Shown here one piece after another: positions 36,563-48,900 of a DNA stretch of 64,000 nucleotides (positions are counted from its first letter, which is position 1; every line of letters starts with the position of its first letter). Origin of the DNA: Mikania micrantha (Eukaryota; Streptophyta; Magnoliopsida; Asterales; Asteraceae); NCBI GenBank assembly GCA_009363875.1, contig CM018690.1:2778788-2842787 (forward strand), read 5' to 3'. The notes under the pieces were generated by a model that did not search any database, had not been told where the DNA came from, and saw only the letters and a list, made by a program, of their open reading frames with translations. The position numbers were made by a program, and so were the translations under genes.

Positions 36563-38618
36563 TCTGAAAATCAAAGAAATACACGTCAGAACCATTCAGA
36601 TAACTTGAAAAGTTGAATTCAGATAAAAATCAGAACTTAGAAACATGTCAGACTGATTTGCCGAATGACATGTAAACTGGTGAATGAACACATTCACCGA
36701 ATGAACTTCATTTGGCGAATAGAACACATTCGCCGAATGACAGTGAAGGAATGAGTCATTCGCCGAATGAGACATTCGCCGAATGGCGTCATTTGGCTGG
36801 ATTTGAAATTTCAAACCCTTATCAATACGATGATCAAATTAGTCCACAAAACATGTAAATACACACTCAGAAACCTCCGACTAACAAGTTTAAAACATGG
36901 CAAAGTTCAGTTTAAGTCCGTTTTGACCATTTATTTCAAAGGCGATTACAAAAACCCTAAAATCCTAAATCAGGTCAGGTTTTTGATGATTCCACGGTTG
37001 AAACTTGATGATATTCGATCCTGGTATACCTGAAATGATGGTGAACAAGATTATCAGAGGCTGAGTTCATGGAAATCAAGAACAAAAGATCGAATGAAGA
37101 AAATGTGTATCGGGCGAATGTGCGCACACAGTTACGGCGAAAGAGCTTTTGGTCTAATGAGCTCTTTCGGCCGATAGAACACTTATATAGGTTTATTCAT
37201 TCGCCGAATGAGACAGACGAAAGGGCGGTTGAAATTCAAGCACATTCGCCGAATGTAATTGGCGAATAAGACATTCGTCACATCTCATTCGCCGAATGAG
37301 AATGTCGAATGAGTCATTCGACACACATCCGAATGAGATATACTCTATCACAATTGATTCGGTCGAATGACTCATTCGCAGAATGAAGTCATTCGGCCGA
37401 ATGAAATAATTTCAAACTTCATTCGGGCGAAAAGATGTTTTAACACCCAAAACACAAACTTTTTCAGATTTTACATTTTGAACATCAAAATTGTGACAAT
37501 TATGAAGATATGTCTGGTTGGTTCAGGATTCAGATGTGACAGACATCCGAACCTACAAATGATCATCTAAGAAAAATTTGAAAATAGAAAATCTTTTTGT
37601 ATTTTTCTGAAACAACAATTACAACTGTACAAATAGTAACTAAAGACAAATAAACACATATTTTTGTGAGAGATTCACTGATAAAATAACACATACCTCT
37701 AATCACATCACATCATTTTCAATGAATGCTTCACTTCAAACACAATTGTATTATGATACGATTACTGACATATTTGTCCAATTTTAAACCAAACAATACT
37801 TAACTACTAAACAAACTTTATGATCACTCATATTTTCTGATCGAGTTCCCCATTTCATTTCACCATTAGAGATCAAAATCAGTTTAAAACTCATTTCTGC
37901 ATATCTTAATACCAGTCATCATAAATTCAATAAGATTTCAACATTATTATCTTTTTGTATTTTTCTTGTTCTATCCAAATGGACGGCTTCAGCTAGGTTC
38001 GTCCCAGCAATATGGCACGTGTATGGAATCGAACTTAATTTGTTCAAGTATTTCTCAAGCTTAATACCAGCTTGCATTAGGTTTTCTTCAAGCTTAATAC
38101 CAGCTTGTTTTTCTTTTTCTTCAAGCTTAATACCAGCTTGTTTTTATTTTTCTTCAAGCTTAATACCAGCTTGCTTTTATTTTTGTTTTTGTTTAAAACC
38201 TCATTTGATTCCATGATGACCGTTGTATGCTTGATTTGAGTCAAAAACTATTTCTCACTTAAATAGTTTAACAAAACAGATATCACAGAGTGTTTATTCA
38301 TCTTGTAGAGTCGGCCTATCAGTACATCCCATCACAATTTTCTTGTGTTTAATGCTTATACATTCATTTCTGCTTCTATGACATAATAGATTAATGTATT
38401 ACTTTATAAGGAAAACCATCTCAATTTTTAATTTTTCTATTGTTTTTGTATTTTCAATTTTTCAAATGTTTTTGGTTTTTCAATTTACATATATCTCCCC
38501 CTAAAAAACCTAAAAACATAAAATCTTTTTGAGTTTTTGATGAATAGAGGAAACTAGACAAGAAAATTGAAATAAAATTAAATAACCAAAAGAAAACGCT
38601 ATCTAAGAAAGACGATGA
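36563..38618 (-). other. B spacer between pol and env-like gene
   Basis: About 2 kb without a credible gene. It holds two CGAATG/CATTCG clusters (36655-36790 with about eight words, 37085-37430 with about seventeen) and the 33 bp hairpin array at 38056-38173. The rest is AT-rich. Small frames here are overlapped by the repeats and rejected. Confidence 0.8.
38056..38173 (-). repeat. four-copy 33 bp array of short hairpins
   Basis: CAAGCTTAATACCAGCTTG occurs at 38056-38074, 38089-38107, 38122-38140 and 38155-38173, spaced exactly 33 bases apart. Each copy can fold as CAAGCT/AGCTTG with a seven-base loop. Spacers are T-rich. The array lies about 450 bases downstream of the pol stop in the sense direction. 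Confidence 0.9.
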
Positions 38619-41600
38619 TCATTTGTTAGATTTAGATGAAGATAGGACTTCATCCTTTTGGAAAACACCATTAGCCGATAACAGATATAGAAATCTTGGT
38701 TTATCAAAAGCTTTTGTGAAAAGATCGGCTTTCTGGTGTTCGGTGTGAATTTTAACTACATCGATTAATTTCTTTTCAAAACAATCACGTATGAAGTGAT
38801 ATTTAATGTCGATGTGTTTTGTTTTGGAGTGCTGAACAGGATTCTTAGTGACAGTTATGGCAACAGTATTATCAACATAGATAGGAGTGTTAGAAAAATG
38901 TAACCCATAGTCCCTGAGTTGCCGTTGTATCCAGATGATTTGAGAACAGCAACTAGCAGCAGCAATGTATTCAGCTTCATAGGTTGAAGTAGACACCGAC
39001 GTCTGCTTCTTGCACTGCCAGGTAACCAATCGAGTTCCAAAGAACTGACATCCAGCAGATGTTGACTTGAAGTCTCTTTTGCAGCCACCATAATCAGAGT
39101 CACTGTATGCAATGAGCTCAAAGTTATCATCATTAGGGTACCATAAACCAAGATCCGATGTACCCTTCAGATAACGCATAATCCTCTTGACAGCAATGAG
39201 ATGGGAGACTCTTGGTTTTGATTGATACCGTGCACACAAGCATGTGGCGAACATGATGTCTGGCCGAGAAGCAGTAAGATACATAAGAGACCCAATCATT
39301 CCTCGGTACAAAGTAGCATCAATTAACTCCCCCTTTTCATCTGGTGTAATCCCGTGATTGACAGCCAGTGGGGTACCAGCAGGCTTTGCATCAGACATAC
39401 TGAACCGGCTCAGTATATCCCCAACATATTTGGTTTGATGAATGAAGATTCCTGCCTCAGACTGATCTACTTGTAATCCCAGAAAAAATTTCATCTCTCC
39501 CATTGAGCTCATCTAGAACTTCTCTTTCATAACCTTTTCAAAATCTCTGCACAGATCATCATTTGTTGAACCGAAGATGATGTCGTCCACATATACTTGC
39601 ACCAAGAGCAAGTCTCCATCCTTTTCACGAATGAATAATGTGCAGTCAATGACAGCTCTTCTGAACCCGTTGTTCAGAAGGTGAGTAGAAAGTGTCTCAT
39701 ACCACGCTCGCGGAGCTTGGTGCAATCCATATAAGGCCTTGTCTAGCTTGTAGACTTGGTCTCTATGTAATGGATCTTCAAACCCGGGAGGTTGAATGAC
39801 ATATACTGTTTCACTGATCACACCATGAAGGAATGCACTCTTGACATCCATTCGATAAACCTTAAACTTCTTAAAGGATGCATACGCCAAGAAGATACGA
39901 ATTGCTTCAAGTCGAGCAACCGGTGCAAACACTTCATTATAGTCCAAACCTTCTATCTGTCTGAATCCCTGAACAACCAGACGTGCCTTGTTTCGCACTA
40001 TGATCCCATGATCATCTTTCTTGCAACGAAGAACCCATCGAGTGCCAATTACTTTTGCACCTTTTGGTCTGTCAACCAATTGCCAGACACCTAACTTTTT
40101 GAACTGAAGGAGTTCTTCTTGCATTGCATCTACCCATGATTCTTCCTTGAGAGCTTCAGTGACACTACGTGGCTCAACTTGGGAGATAAAGCAGGAATGA
40201 GCACAAAAGCTTACATCTGCAAAATCAAGAATGTTAGCAAGACCTCCTGAAGAAAGCTGATTTCTTGTCTTAACTCCATCCAAAGGACTTCCAATTATGT
40301 TCTCTTGAGGATGAATGAGATTAATTCTTCCAACAGGATGAGCTGGAACCTCAACCTGAGGATCTAGGTTGTTCAGATTCAAATCCTCAAGATCAGGTAC
40401 AAGATTGTCAACAGCTGGTTCAGGATCAGCTGGCTGAAAAAGATTGTCATCTGTGTCTGAGCTATCATCATTTATCTGTGTGGTTGGAACAGATGCAGAG
40501 AAAGGTTGCAAAGGTTCATCAGGTGCATTCTGTACATCATACAACATCTGAACTGCAACATCTTCATCTGAATACATGGGAGACATATTGAAAGAATCAA
40601 AAAGACCAGAATAATCAAACATCCAGTCTGGGCCTTTTCCAGGTGGGGGCATAGAATATTTCTGAACATCGACATGGTACCACTCTTCCACATTATGAGT
40701 TGATGTGTTGTAAACTCTTTTATTTGGAGTGCTGTACCCAAGAAAATACCCTTCTTCCACCTTTTCATTGAACTTGCCCTGCTCGTGTTTCTTAAGCATA
40801 GTGCACGGTGCACCAAATGGTTCTAGATACTTAAGATTTGGCTTTCGGTTATGGAGCAGTTCAAAGCAAGTCTTCCCATGTCTTTTCACAATAAGAACCC
40901 GGTTCAGGGTATAGCAAGCATTTGCTACAGCTTCATTCCAGAACTGAACCGGCAAAGAGGAATCAGCAAGCATGGTCCTAGCAGCCTCAATCAATGTCCT
41001 ATTTTTACGTTCAGCAACGCCGTTCATTTGAGGAACATATGGAGCACTAAACTGTTGCACAATTCCCCGTGCATTACAAAAATTTTCCATGTTGTGATTT
41101 TTGAACTCCGTTCCATTATCTGTTCGAAGCTGACGAATCTTGAGCTTATAAAGTGATTCAAGTTTGGTAATCAAAACTTGAATACACTCAAACGTTTCAG
41201 ATTTCTCCTTCAAAAAGAAAACCCAAGAGTATCTGGAATATTCATTTGTGATGACAAGACAGTATTGATCTCCAGCTATACTCTTCCGGTTCACTGGACC
41301 AAACAGATCCATATGGAGAAGCCCTAGAGGAACATTGATTGAATGGAATTTCTTCAATTTGTGAGGCTGCTTTGTTTGCTTCCCTTTCTTGCGAGATACA
41401 CAGATATCAGACAGCTTGAAGTTTTTCAGACTAACTCCTTCAACCAGTTGATTGTGTACCAGGTGATTCATCTTGCGTAGACTCAAATGACCCATCCTCT
41501 TATGCCAAAGGATTGAATCTTTCTCAGTTGCCTTTGTCATAAAACATGAAGTTGTGGAGGATGTAGTTGAAGCTGTGGCCATATTGAGAACATACAAGTC

Positions 41601-41951
41601 TTGTTTTCTTGGAGCTGACATTAAAATCCAGTCTTCAGGGATCTTGACACCTTGCTTAAGGATGTAGCAGTTGGAATCATCAAATAGAACTTTATATTCT
41701 TTGTCACAGATTTGTGAGACGGAAAGAAGATTATTTTCCAACTGCTTGACATATCTGACTTTATCAAATGAAATTTGACCATTTGTCAGAATTCCCTCTC
41801 CCGTGATAAAACCACCTTTGTCACCAGCAAATGCAACATATCCACCACGAACTGAATTCACATTGGTGAGTAAAGATATATCACCAGTCATGTGTCTGGA
41901 AGCCCCACTATCGACAATCTAATTGCTGTTGAAATCAGCTTTTGGGGCAAC
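38619..41951 (-). pseudogene. pol: pol of element B (protease, integrase, RT, RNase H)
   Basis: One frame of about 1110 codons opening right after a TGCAG at 41956-41952. In order: protease motif VDSGASRHM (near 41918); gag-pre-integrase (ILWHKRMGHLSLRKMNHLVH); integrase core with all three acidic positions (LLHMDLFGP, LRTDNGTEFKN, NGVAERKNRT); reverse transcriptase (WVLRCKKDDHGIIVRNKARL, MDVKSAFLHG, YVDDIIFGS near 39590-39565); and RNase H (AYSDSDYGGC, YEAEYIAAASCC, STKTKHIDIKYH region). Only two breaks: TAG at 41919-41921 where W is usual, and TAG at 39513-39515. No frameshift. Catalytic residues are intact, unlike C. Confidence 0.95.
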
Positions 41952-41973
41952 CTGCACAAAGATGAAACAATCA
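41951..41973 (-). promoter_or_regulatory. possible 3' splice site at B gag/pol junction
   Basis: After the gag stop (TGA at 41973-41971) comes a T-rich run and then TTTGTGCAGG (sense), resembling a plant 3' splice site with AG at 41953-41952. Pol reads in a different frame and its open part starts here. No donor site has been identified, so this is a hypothesis. Confidence 0.35.
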
Positions 41974-44856
41974 GTTCACTTTGGGAACCCAAGCCTTGAC
42001 AGTCTTGGGTTGACCCTGTGAGTCTCGGATCCATACATCAATCCATTTACCATCTGGAATAGATTTGTTGGAAATAGGTGTATCTGAATTCTCAAAAGAT
42101 TTTACTTTCCAGATTGCATTTTTATCAAAAGAGTTTTTCAGATAAATGGATGATGGTTTTGTTTGATTAACTTTAATCTCACATGGAACATCCAAGTTTT
42201 CCAATTTCCCTTTACCCTTGTCTAAAGACCTAACCTAATTGGGTTGTTTGGGTTTTGTTTGAACAAGCTTAGCTACAGATTTTATAGATTTAGGATTAAC
42301 TGGATTCAGTTTTCTGAATGGCATAACTTTTGGTCTGATCAATTGAGGACAAAATCTAACAATGTGCCCAGGTTTGCCACACTCAAAACAAACTTTTTCA
42401 CCCTTTTTATGAAAATGTTTTAAATCAGAGAAAGACTGCTTATGTGATTTAAAAACATTTGTTTTAGGCTTGTTCTGACTATAACCCAAACCCTTTTTAC
42501 CATTTTGAACAAGATTGTCAAACTTGTTCAACACACAAGCTTCATTTTCTGTTGAAGCTTTCACAAACCTTAAGGCTTGATAAATCTTTGAAGAAGAGAT
42601 TGGGTCACCTTTCATGACAGCAGAAGATTGATTCTGATCAGTAATACTATCAGATGAATCGTCAGATTCATCATCAGAATCTGAAACCTAATCCTCAACA
42701 GTCCCATCCACCCGAGATTCCTCAGACTTTGAAGAATCTTGATTAGTAATTAGTCCAGTTGGATCAATTACTAATGGAGTAATAACTTGAAAATCCTTAA
42801 CATCTTTATCATTTGGTGTATTGACAAAGGTGTTGAGGATAGGTGGGGGACAATTTTGATAGTTAACTTTTCCCTTTCCCTGCTGATCAGTACCCCTACT
42901 GATCATGTGCTCAATAATGTATGATGAGCTTTCATAGCTCTTGAGCTTCTGTCCCAAGGTCTCATAGTCACACTCGACTATGGCTAACTTTTTCTTAATC
43001 TCATTGATGGTATTGAGATAAGAAGTGATAGCATCTTGCTTATTCAGCACTGCAATCTCGGCTTCATGCAATTGTCTGTTTAAAAGATCAATTTTAGCTT
43101 GAAAATCTTTTTCATTAGATTTTAAAATTTTGTTAGCTTCAATGCATAAGTCGAGATCGTTCATCAGAACACTGTTATGTGTCTGATAAGCAAGGACATT
43201 ACTTCTAAGATCAACACAATTAAAACACTCTGAATGTGAAGATGAACAGTCAGTGTATACCTGCTCTGACTCTGATGAAGCGGAAGAGTTTACCATCATC
43301 GCAAACTGAGTAGAAGAGTCTTCAATTTCAGCATCAGATTCTGAACTTGATGCTTCAGTATCATTTATCTTTGTTTCTTCCAACGTGTTTTCCTCACTGT
43401 ACTCTTCAACCTTTTGAATCTCAGCAACACAAGCTTTGTCTTGTTCACCTTGATCTGCATTGAATCTGAAATCCCAGTTCACCCCTTCATCTTGTTGTAC
43501 CATCAAAGCTTTGCTTGCAGAAGAAGATCCAGCTTGAGTAGGAGAATCAATGGGAACTAATCTCCTTTCTGGATTTGAAGTAGAAGACTTCTGATGTTGA
43601 AATGGATTCTTGTTTCCAGCTTTCTTTGGTTGCTTGCATTGTCTAGCAAAGTGACCCTTTTCTCCACAGTTATAACAAGTCACAGAAGCCATATCAAAAC
43701 CAAACTTGGATTCTTTGTTAAGATTGATGTCTTTTCCCGTTCTCTTTACAAACTCTTTTGCTCTTCGAACAACACTTGCCAAAGCCCACATAATATCAAT
43801 CCTCTCCATATCATCTGGATCTATTTGAGAATAATCATCATTAGTCAGATAAGGATTGCCAATCTGACCAGCTACTAAACCATCATATGAGCTGACAAGT
43901 GTAGATAAAAGACCCATGTGTTCCTTAGCAATTTCAACAGTAACTTTGTCAAAATTATCTGTTTTCAGACTGGCAGCAGGTTGATGATGTTCCTTTTGAG
44001 AGTTGGTTGAAGAAGATGACTGACTAAAATGAATCTGAGCAGAAGATGGAGCTTCAGATGTCTGAGTAACAAAAGTTGTCTTCAATGGAGCATGTGAAGA
44101 TGATTTCTCATCTGTGGGAGTAGAATAGTACAAGGAAGGATCCTGAACTTGAGCAACTCTTTTTGCTTTCCACTTGTTCTCTATCTCTTGTTCTTTCAAC
44201 TTCTAGATGAAATCATTTATGTCCATATGTGTCAGCATCTGATTCTGCTTTAGTACCATCAAAAATGACTCCCACTTTGGAGGTAGAGCATCTGCCAAAC
44301 ACTGGATCTTTTCCTGAGTAGTTGTCTTGACTTCATGATTAAATAACTCACTCAAAAGATGATAAAATCTAGCAATCAGCTCATCCAGTGACTCATTTCC
44401 CACATACATGAAGCTATTGAATTCCTTTCTCAATGCCTTTGACTTGATACTCTTCAAAGCATCATTACCCTCATATCTTTGTTGCAGTGCATCTCACAGT
44501 AGCTTTGCGGAGGTAAACTGTCTAAACTGATGGAAAATATCAGTGGCAATGGATTGGGATAGAATAGCATAGGCTTTCTTCTCATAATCATACAGCTTCC
44601 TCTGAGGCTCAGTCATCCGTGTGACTAGCATTGGAGTTCCATCTTCATTAAGAGGTCTAAGATATCCACCTTCAATCATCATCCATAGATTGGTGTCCAC
44701 CCCATTGATGTGAATTTCAAACCGATACTTCCAGTGCGGATAATAATCTAAAGATAACAACTTGGGAGCCTTGTTGGAGTTTCCAGTCTCAGTCTCTGTC
44801 AATAACAATGTCTGAATACGATGATTCTGGTTCGCCATCAATGCTAAATCCTCCAT
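41971..44856 (-). pseudogene. gag: gag of element B (four nonsense codons)
   Basis: A single frame of 962 codons from ATG 44856 (MEDLALMANQ) to a stop after WVPKVN. Internal stops at 44494-44496 (TGA), 44203-44205 (TAG), 42688-42690 (TAG) and 42235-42237 (TAG); no indel. Capsid-like helices lie in the first 220 residues. Knuckle CYNCGEKGHFARQC follows near 43690-43640. Then an acidic Ser-rich part, a coiled coil (INEIKKKLAIVECDYETL region near 43000), and a second knuckle CFECGKPGHIVRFC near 42395-42350. The size and two knuckles separated by a coiled coil match gag of A and C. Confidence 0.93.
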
Positions 44857-45388
44857 AGAATCAATAAAAACAGAAACTCAACACCTAGAAAATTTTTCAG
44901 ACTGATAGGCCGAAAGAAGATGATTATGGCAAATGTCGGGGGCCGAATGTACGATCACTGACGAATGAGAGGTCGAATGATCCTATTCGCCGAATGACTT
45001 GACCTAATGAGTCTTTCGCCGAATGAATGATCGAATGAAAGCTATTCGGCGAATGAGAGGTCGAATGAGGCTATTCGCCGAATGAGGGCTTATTCGGCTG
45101 AAACTATTCGGCCGCCAAGCTCATTCGCCCGATCTGAGGGTTTTTGCAACCAAAATCACGATATCTCAATATTTAGATCAGATCTAAGTACCAAATTTGG
45201 TACAGAACATCATGAGATGATGGGGAACAAATTGGGATAAAAGTTTAGACAAAACCAGCACAAAAATCCACGGTTTAGCAATGAAATAGTAACTTTAAGC
45301 ACAAAAAGTTTACGGTTTTTGCAGATCTCGAACGAACAATCAAGGAAATAAAGATTTGGATTGGAAATCGAGCAGAATCAAGAGCCAA
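44857..45388 (-). repeat. 5' leader of B with CGAATG words
   Basis: About ten CGAATG/CATTCG words at 44940-45130, mostly as CGCCGAATGA or GTCGAATGA. No gene seen. These would be transcribed in the genomic RNA. Confidence 0.8.
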
Positions 45389-45401
45389 AGCTCTGATACC
45401 A
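45389..45401 (-). other. primer-binding site of B
   Basis: Minus-strand TGGTATCAGAGCT, tRNA-Met type, three bases from the LTR end. Confidence 0.92.
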
Positions 45402-45404
45402 CTT

Positions 45405-45984
45405 TGTAGGACCAAGGATGATCTCAAAAACAACACGAAATCAACAGAAATCTGCTCAACAGCCACTAGAATAGTGCGGAATCCTATTCCAGGGTTTTCC
45501 AATCGAAACCGACAGCAACCGTGGTGATACGAAGGTAAGAGAAGAACGTTTGAGCGAAGATCGAACACCACAAGCTAAGAATCGAAGTTGGACAGCAAGA
45601 GAAGGATCAAATCTCCAAGGGTTTGACACTTGAGTGCTTTGGGACGAATGAGGGTTCTCAGAGGTTCTCATTGAAATAATTTTGAACTTGTATATATAGG
45701 CAGTTGACATTCGGCCGAATGAGAGGCCGAAACAACTCATTCGGCGAATGACTAATATAGACATACTCTATTCTCATTCGCCGAATGACTTCATACTCTA
45801 GAGTCATTCGGCCGAATGAGCAATACTCATACTCAATTAAACAATAAACCAAATCACTCAATCATATAATCAAATAATTAAAACATAAACATGAAGAACA
45901 ATAAAAAGACAACTTCCATTAATATCTTGAATTTTACATGATGAGTATTACAAAATAGAACTAGGGACATTACATGTATCTACA
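45405..45984 (-). repeat. 5' LTR of element B
   Basis: 580 bp. TATA box at 45690-45698, with eight CGAATG/CATTCG words at 45710-45825 just upstream. It lacks about 56 bp of the word cluster present in the 3' LTR (around 32787-32843), probably a deletion between repeated words. Confidence 0.95.
45690..45698 (-). promoter_or_regulatory. TATA box of the 5' LTR of B
   Basis: Sense CCTATATATAC, a strong plant TATA consensus. It is conserved in both LTRs and flanked upstream by the palindromic CGAATG array. Confidence 0.7.
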
Positions 45985-48900
45985 ATCAGATTGTTTACAT
46001 AGCACATGATAAATAAATTAGAAATGCTAACACGACAATGAAATAGAATTACAAAGTTAAATAACATTGTTTCCTCATAATTTAACTAAGTAAATCTAAT
46101 CAAAAGAATCAAAGAGTTTATATCTTGTATATGTGCAAGATATACAAAAGATGATTCATGGTTTTGTCATCCAAAAGTATGCATCTCAAAAGTAGCTAGG
46201 CCTTCTTAAAGTCCACTAGCTATGTCCCTGTAATCCTGGTGACTAAGGATGTTCGTCACCTGAGAAAACATGCATTTAAACAAAGTCAACACTAGGTTGG
46301 TGAGTTGATAAGTTTGATAATTGAAAACCTTGATTTGTTCACATACACAATCACAATGTCATACAGAGTCTTGTTACTGTTTGATTCATCCGTCTCATAC
46401 AATGGCTTCTCCATAGTTATATTTACAAGTAGTATTTCATCCCATTAGTTATGCTTATATATAGGGCATACGAAAGGGTCGAGCCTACAACCCGCCCAGA
46501 CGCCATCCCACCACATAACTTAACAGAATTCAACATCACTTGCAATACAACTATAGATGACCATTTGCATCCCACCCGTCCATCTGAGTTCATCACCCGT
46601 TGTATCATATGTAGAATAATATAATAAGAGGATTTTAGTTATCAAACCGAAGTATTGATAAACCCTCAATGTGTTAAGGAAATTAGATTAATTTAATCTG
46701 ATCCTTGTGTTATTCTATTACTTGTGGGTTTAACTGTTAATCACATTTAATAATATAAGGGTGTAAGTTAACCAATTGATATTTGTTCTCAAATTGAAGT
46801 GCATAGAGCCTAAAAGGAATCCATTGCAATCCTCACGTAATCAGATTACAATGCATCCGATTTACCTCTACCACTTTGTATTACCGTAGGCCTCATCGAA
46901 ACGGTTACTAGTAATATGACATGAGAGAAAATAAATCCCTCAGTCTACTAGTCAACGGGTAACAATGGATTAATTACAATTATAACTGCAGATTAATATC
47001 ACCCTGTGTCGCTTTCCAGACCCTGACTTGAGTAGCCCTGTCACCGGTCATACGTTACCGGCCAATGAATCAATACGATCAACATACTAGCCCTACAAGC
47101 TAGAGGTTTGTCAAACCTATGGTGCCACCATGCTATCGTCGGTTTAGTCACATCAAACTAACTGGTCAGCGATTTGTGGAGGGACTTACAATGATCAACT
47201 TAAGTACATGGCACATGATTGAAATGATATAATACAGACAGTTCAATAGTAATCAACTGTATTGTGTTCATCAATGTTGTTTGTTCTCAATGTTGTATGT
47301 GCTCGTTGTTAACAAAGTTAAATAAGATCATGTCTTATTAAATTATGTTAATTATTGTGTGAATGATGTTGTTATCATGACGTTACATTATCATGATTAT
47401 CATTCCTTGTTATTCCATAAAGTCACCATGTTGTCGCTAAAGTGTGGTAAGAACTAGTCTTACTACACTTAGTCGACTCAGGTGGTGGATGATAGTTGTT
47501 CCATGTTATCTTGTAATATGTATCGAGTTGTAAGCTAAGTGTTATAAGCACTTGTCTTATTACACTTTAGTTAACTCTAGTGTTGAATGATGTTATAAAG
47601 ATGTGTGATCTTTAGAGCATTCATGTGTTTTGTTCTTGCCATCCTGTTCACCTGTGATTATCTCAGTGTTCGTTCTTGTAAGAATAACTAAGTGTTATAA
47701 GATATAATCTTATAACTATGTTATTCTATTGTGTTGATGAATTATGAAGTTATATTATCATATTCATCTTAGTTTTTCCTGTCATATCATGATCACACAA
47801 GCATGAATACAATGATAAATGATAATAAGTCAAACAATTTTATCTAATCAAAGTATAAGCAATACGTTAAGCGAAAACTTTTAAATAAATAAAAGTTAAG
47901 CATGTTTCTCAGCCTCGAGAGTTTAAAATCAGTTAATGATTAGAAAAGGGGCGTATGAACTCACCTTGTAGTTGCCGTGGTTGACTTAGTCTAAACAAGA
48001 ATGCACGCGCTCTTTGTTGTGTATGTTGTTGTTTTCACGATCCTGTATATGATTTCACGTTGTTTATAGCTTGTAAGTATGAGTTGTATATACTTGTGTG
48101 TGTAGGTGTTAGCTCTAGTGTTAGCTAACACGCGTAAATCTTGTTCATCATTCGGCCTCGTTTACTTGTTATGGACTCTAATAACACTTAGCCCAATTAG
48201 GTTAAGGTTAGTGCCCCTTGTTATTGATTTTTATGTTCAACTTGAATTTATGTCATAACAAGAGTGGTGCTAAGTATAAACTTAGACTTTAGGTTAAAGA
48301 TTATAAGCCCGTAGCATTTTATAACATAACTTGAAAGGTGTTTGTTAAATTCATCTTATCAGTCTTGAATTCACTTATTAATACTTGTAAGAGATAAGCT
48401 TTTATGATCTAGAATCTCATTAATCCATAATTCACCACTCTTGTAGTATTTTAGAAAATTCCATGTATGTTTATCCTTAACCACTTAATTCCTTGTGTTT
48501 ATTGCTACTAAACCTTGTGGGTCTCATGTTGGGCCTAACCAAGAATTCATTGGGCCGCTGGAGCCATGGTGGACCAAACCAGTGGCCATGGGCCGAACAA
48601 ATGCTATTGGGCCGAGAAGGTTTCCTGGGCCAACACAGCCCTCTGGGCCAAATCAGTTTAGTTGGGCCTGGACAGTAGCACATGAGCGACTAACTGATGT
48701 TGGGTTAATGATTTGGGCCAACTGTTGGGCTAAGCCAAACATGGTGCTGCTGGGCCTGAATGTGGTTATATAGGCCAGTGTAGTTTGTTGGGCCAGGGTA
48801 TGTTACTGGTTGGTTCTTTGGCCGCATGAAATCTTTTAGGGGCGAATGGAGTGTTGTCCGAATGGCATGAATTCACGAATGATGGGTCGACTAGCATGGT

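Larger units (their letters stand above)
32439..45984 (-). mobile_element. Element B: Sirevirus-type copia retrotransposon, nearly complete
   Basis: 13.5 kb with both LTRs, PBS, gag, pol, a long env-like gene, polypurine tract and identical 5 bp duplications. The LTRs are alike except for a few substitutions and one indel of about 56 bp, so insertion was recent. Each of its three long frames is broken only by in-frame stop codons. Mobilising it would need proteins from another copy. Confidence 0.96.

Noticed and set aside
41965..41975. Programmed +1 frameshift at the gag stop of B
   Set aside because: The spacing from stop to the shared TGCAGG differs between B and A or F, so the frame relation is not constant.
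41951..41980. Short intron of about 28 bases (donor at AAAGTGAAC) bridging gag and pol in B
   Set aside because: Far below the minimum plant intron size; a donor further upstream in gag would be needed.
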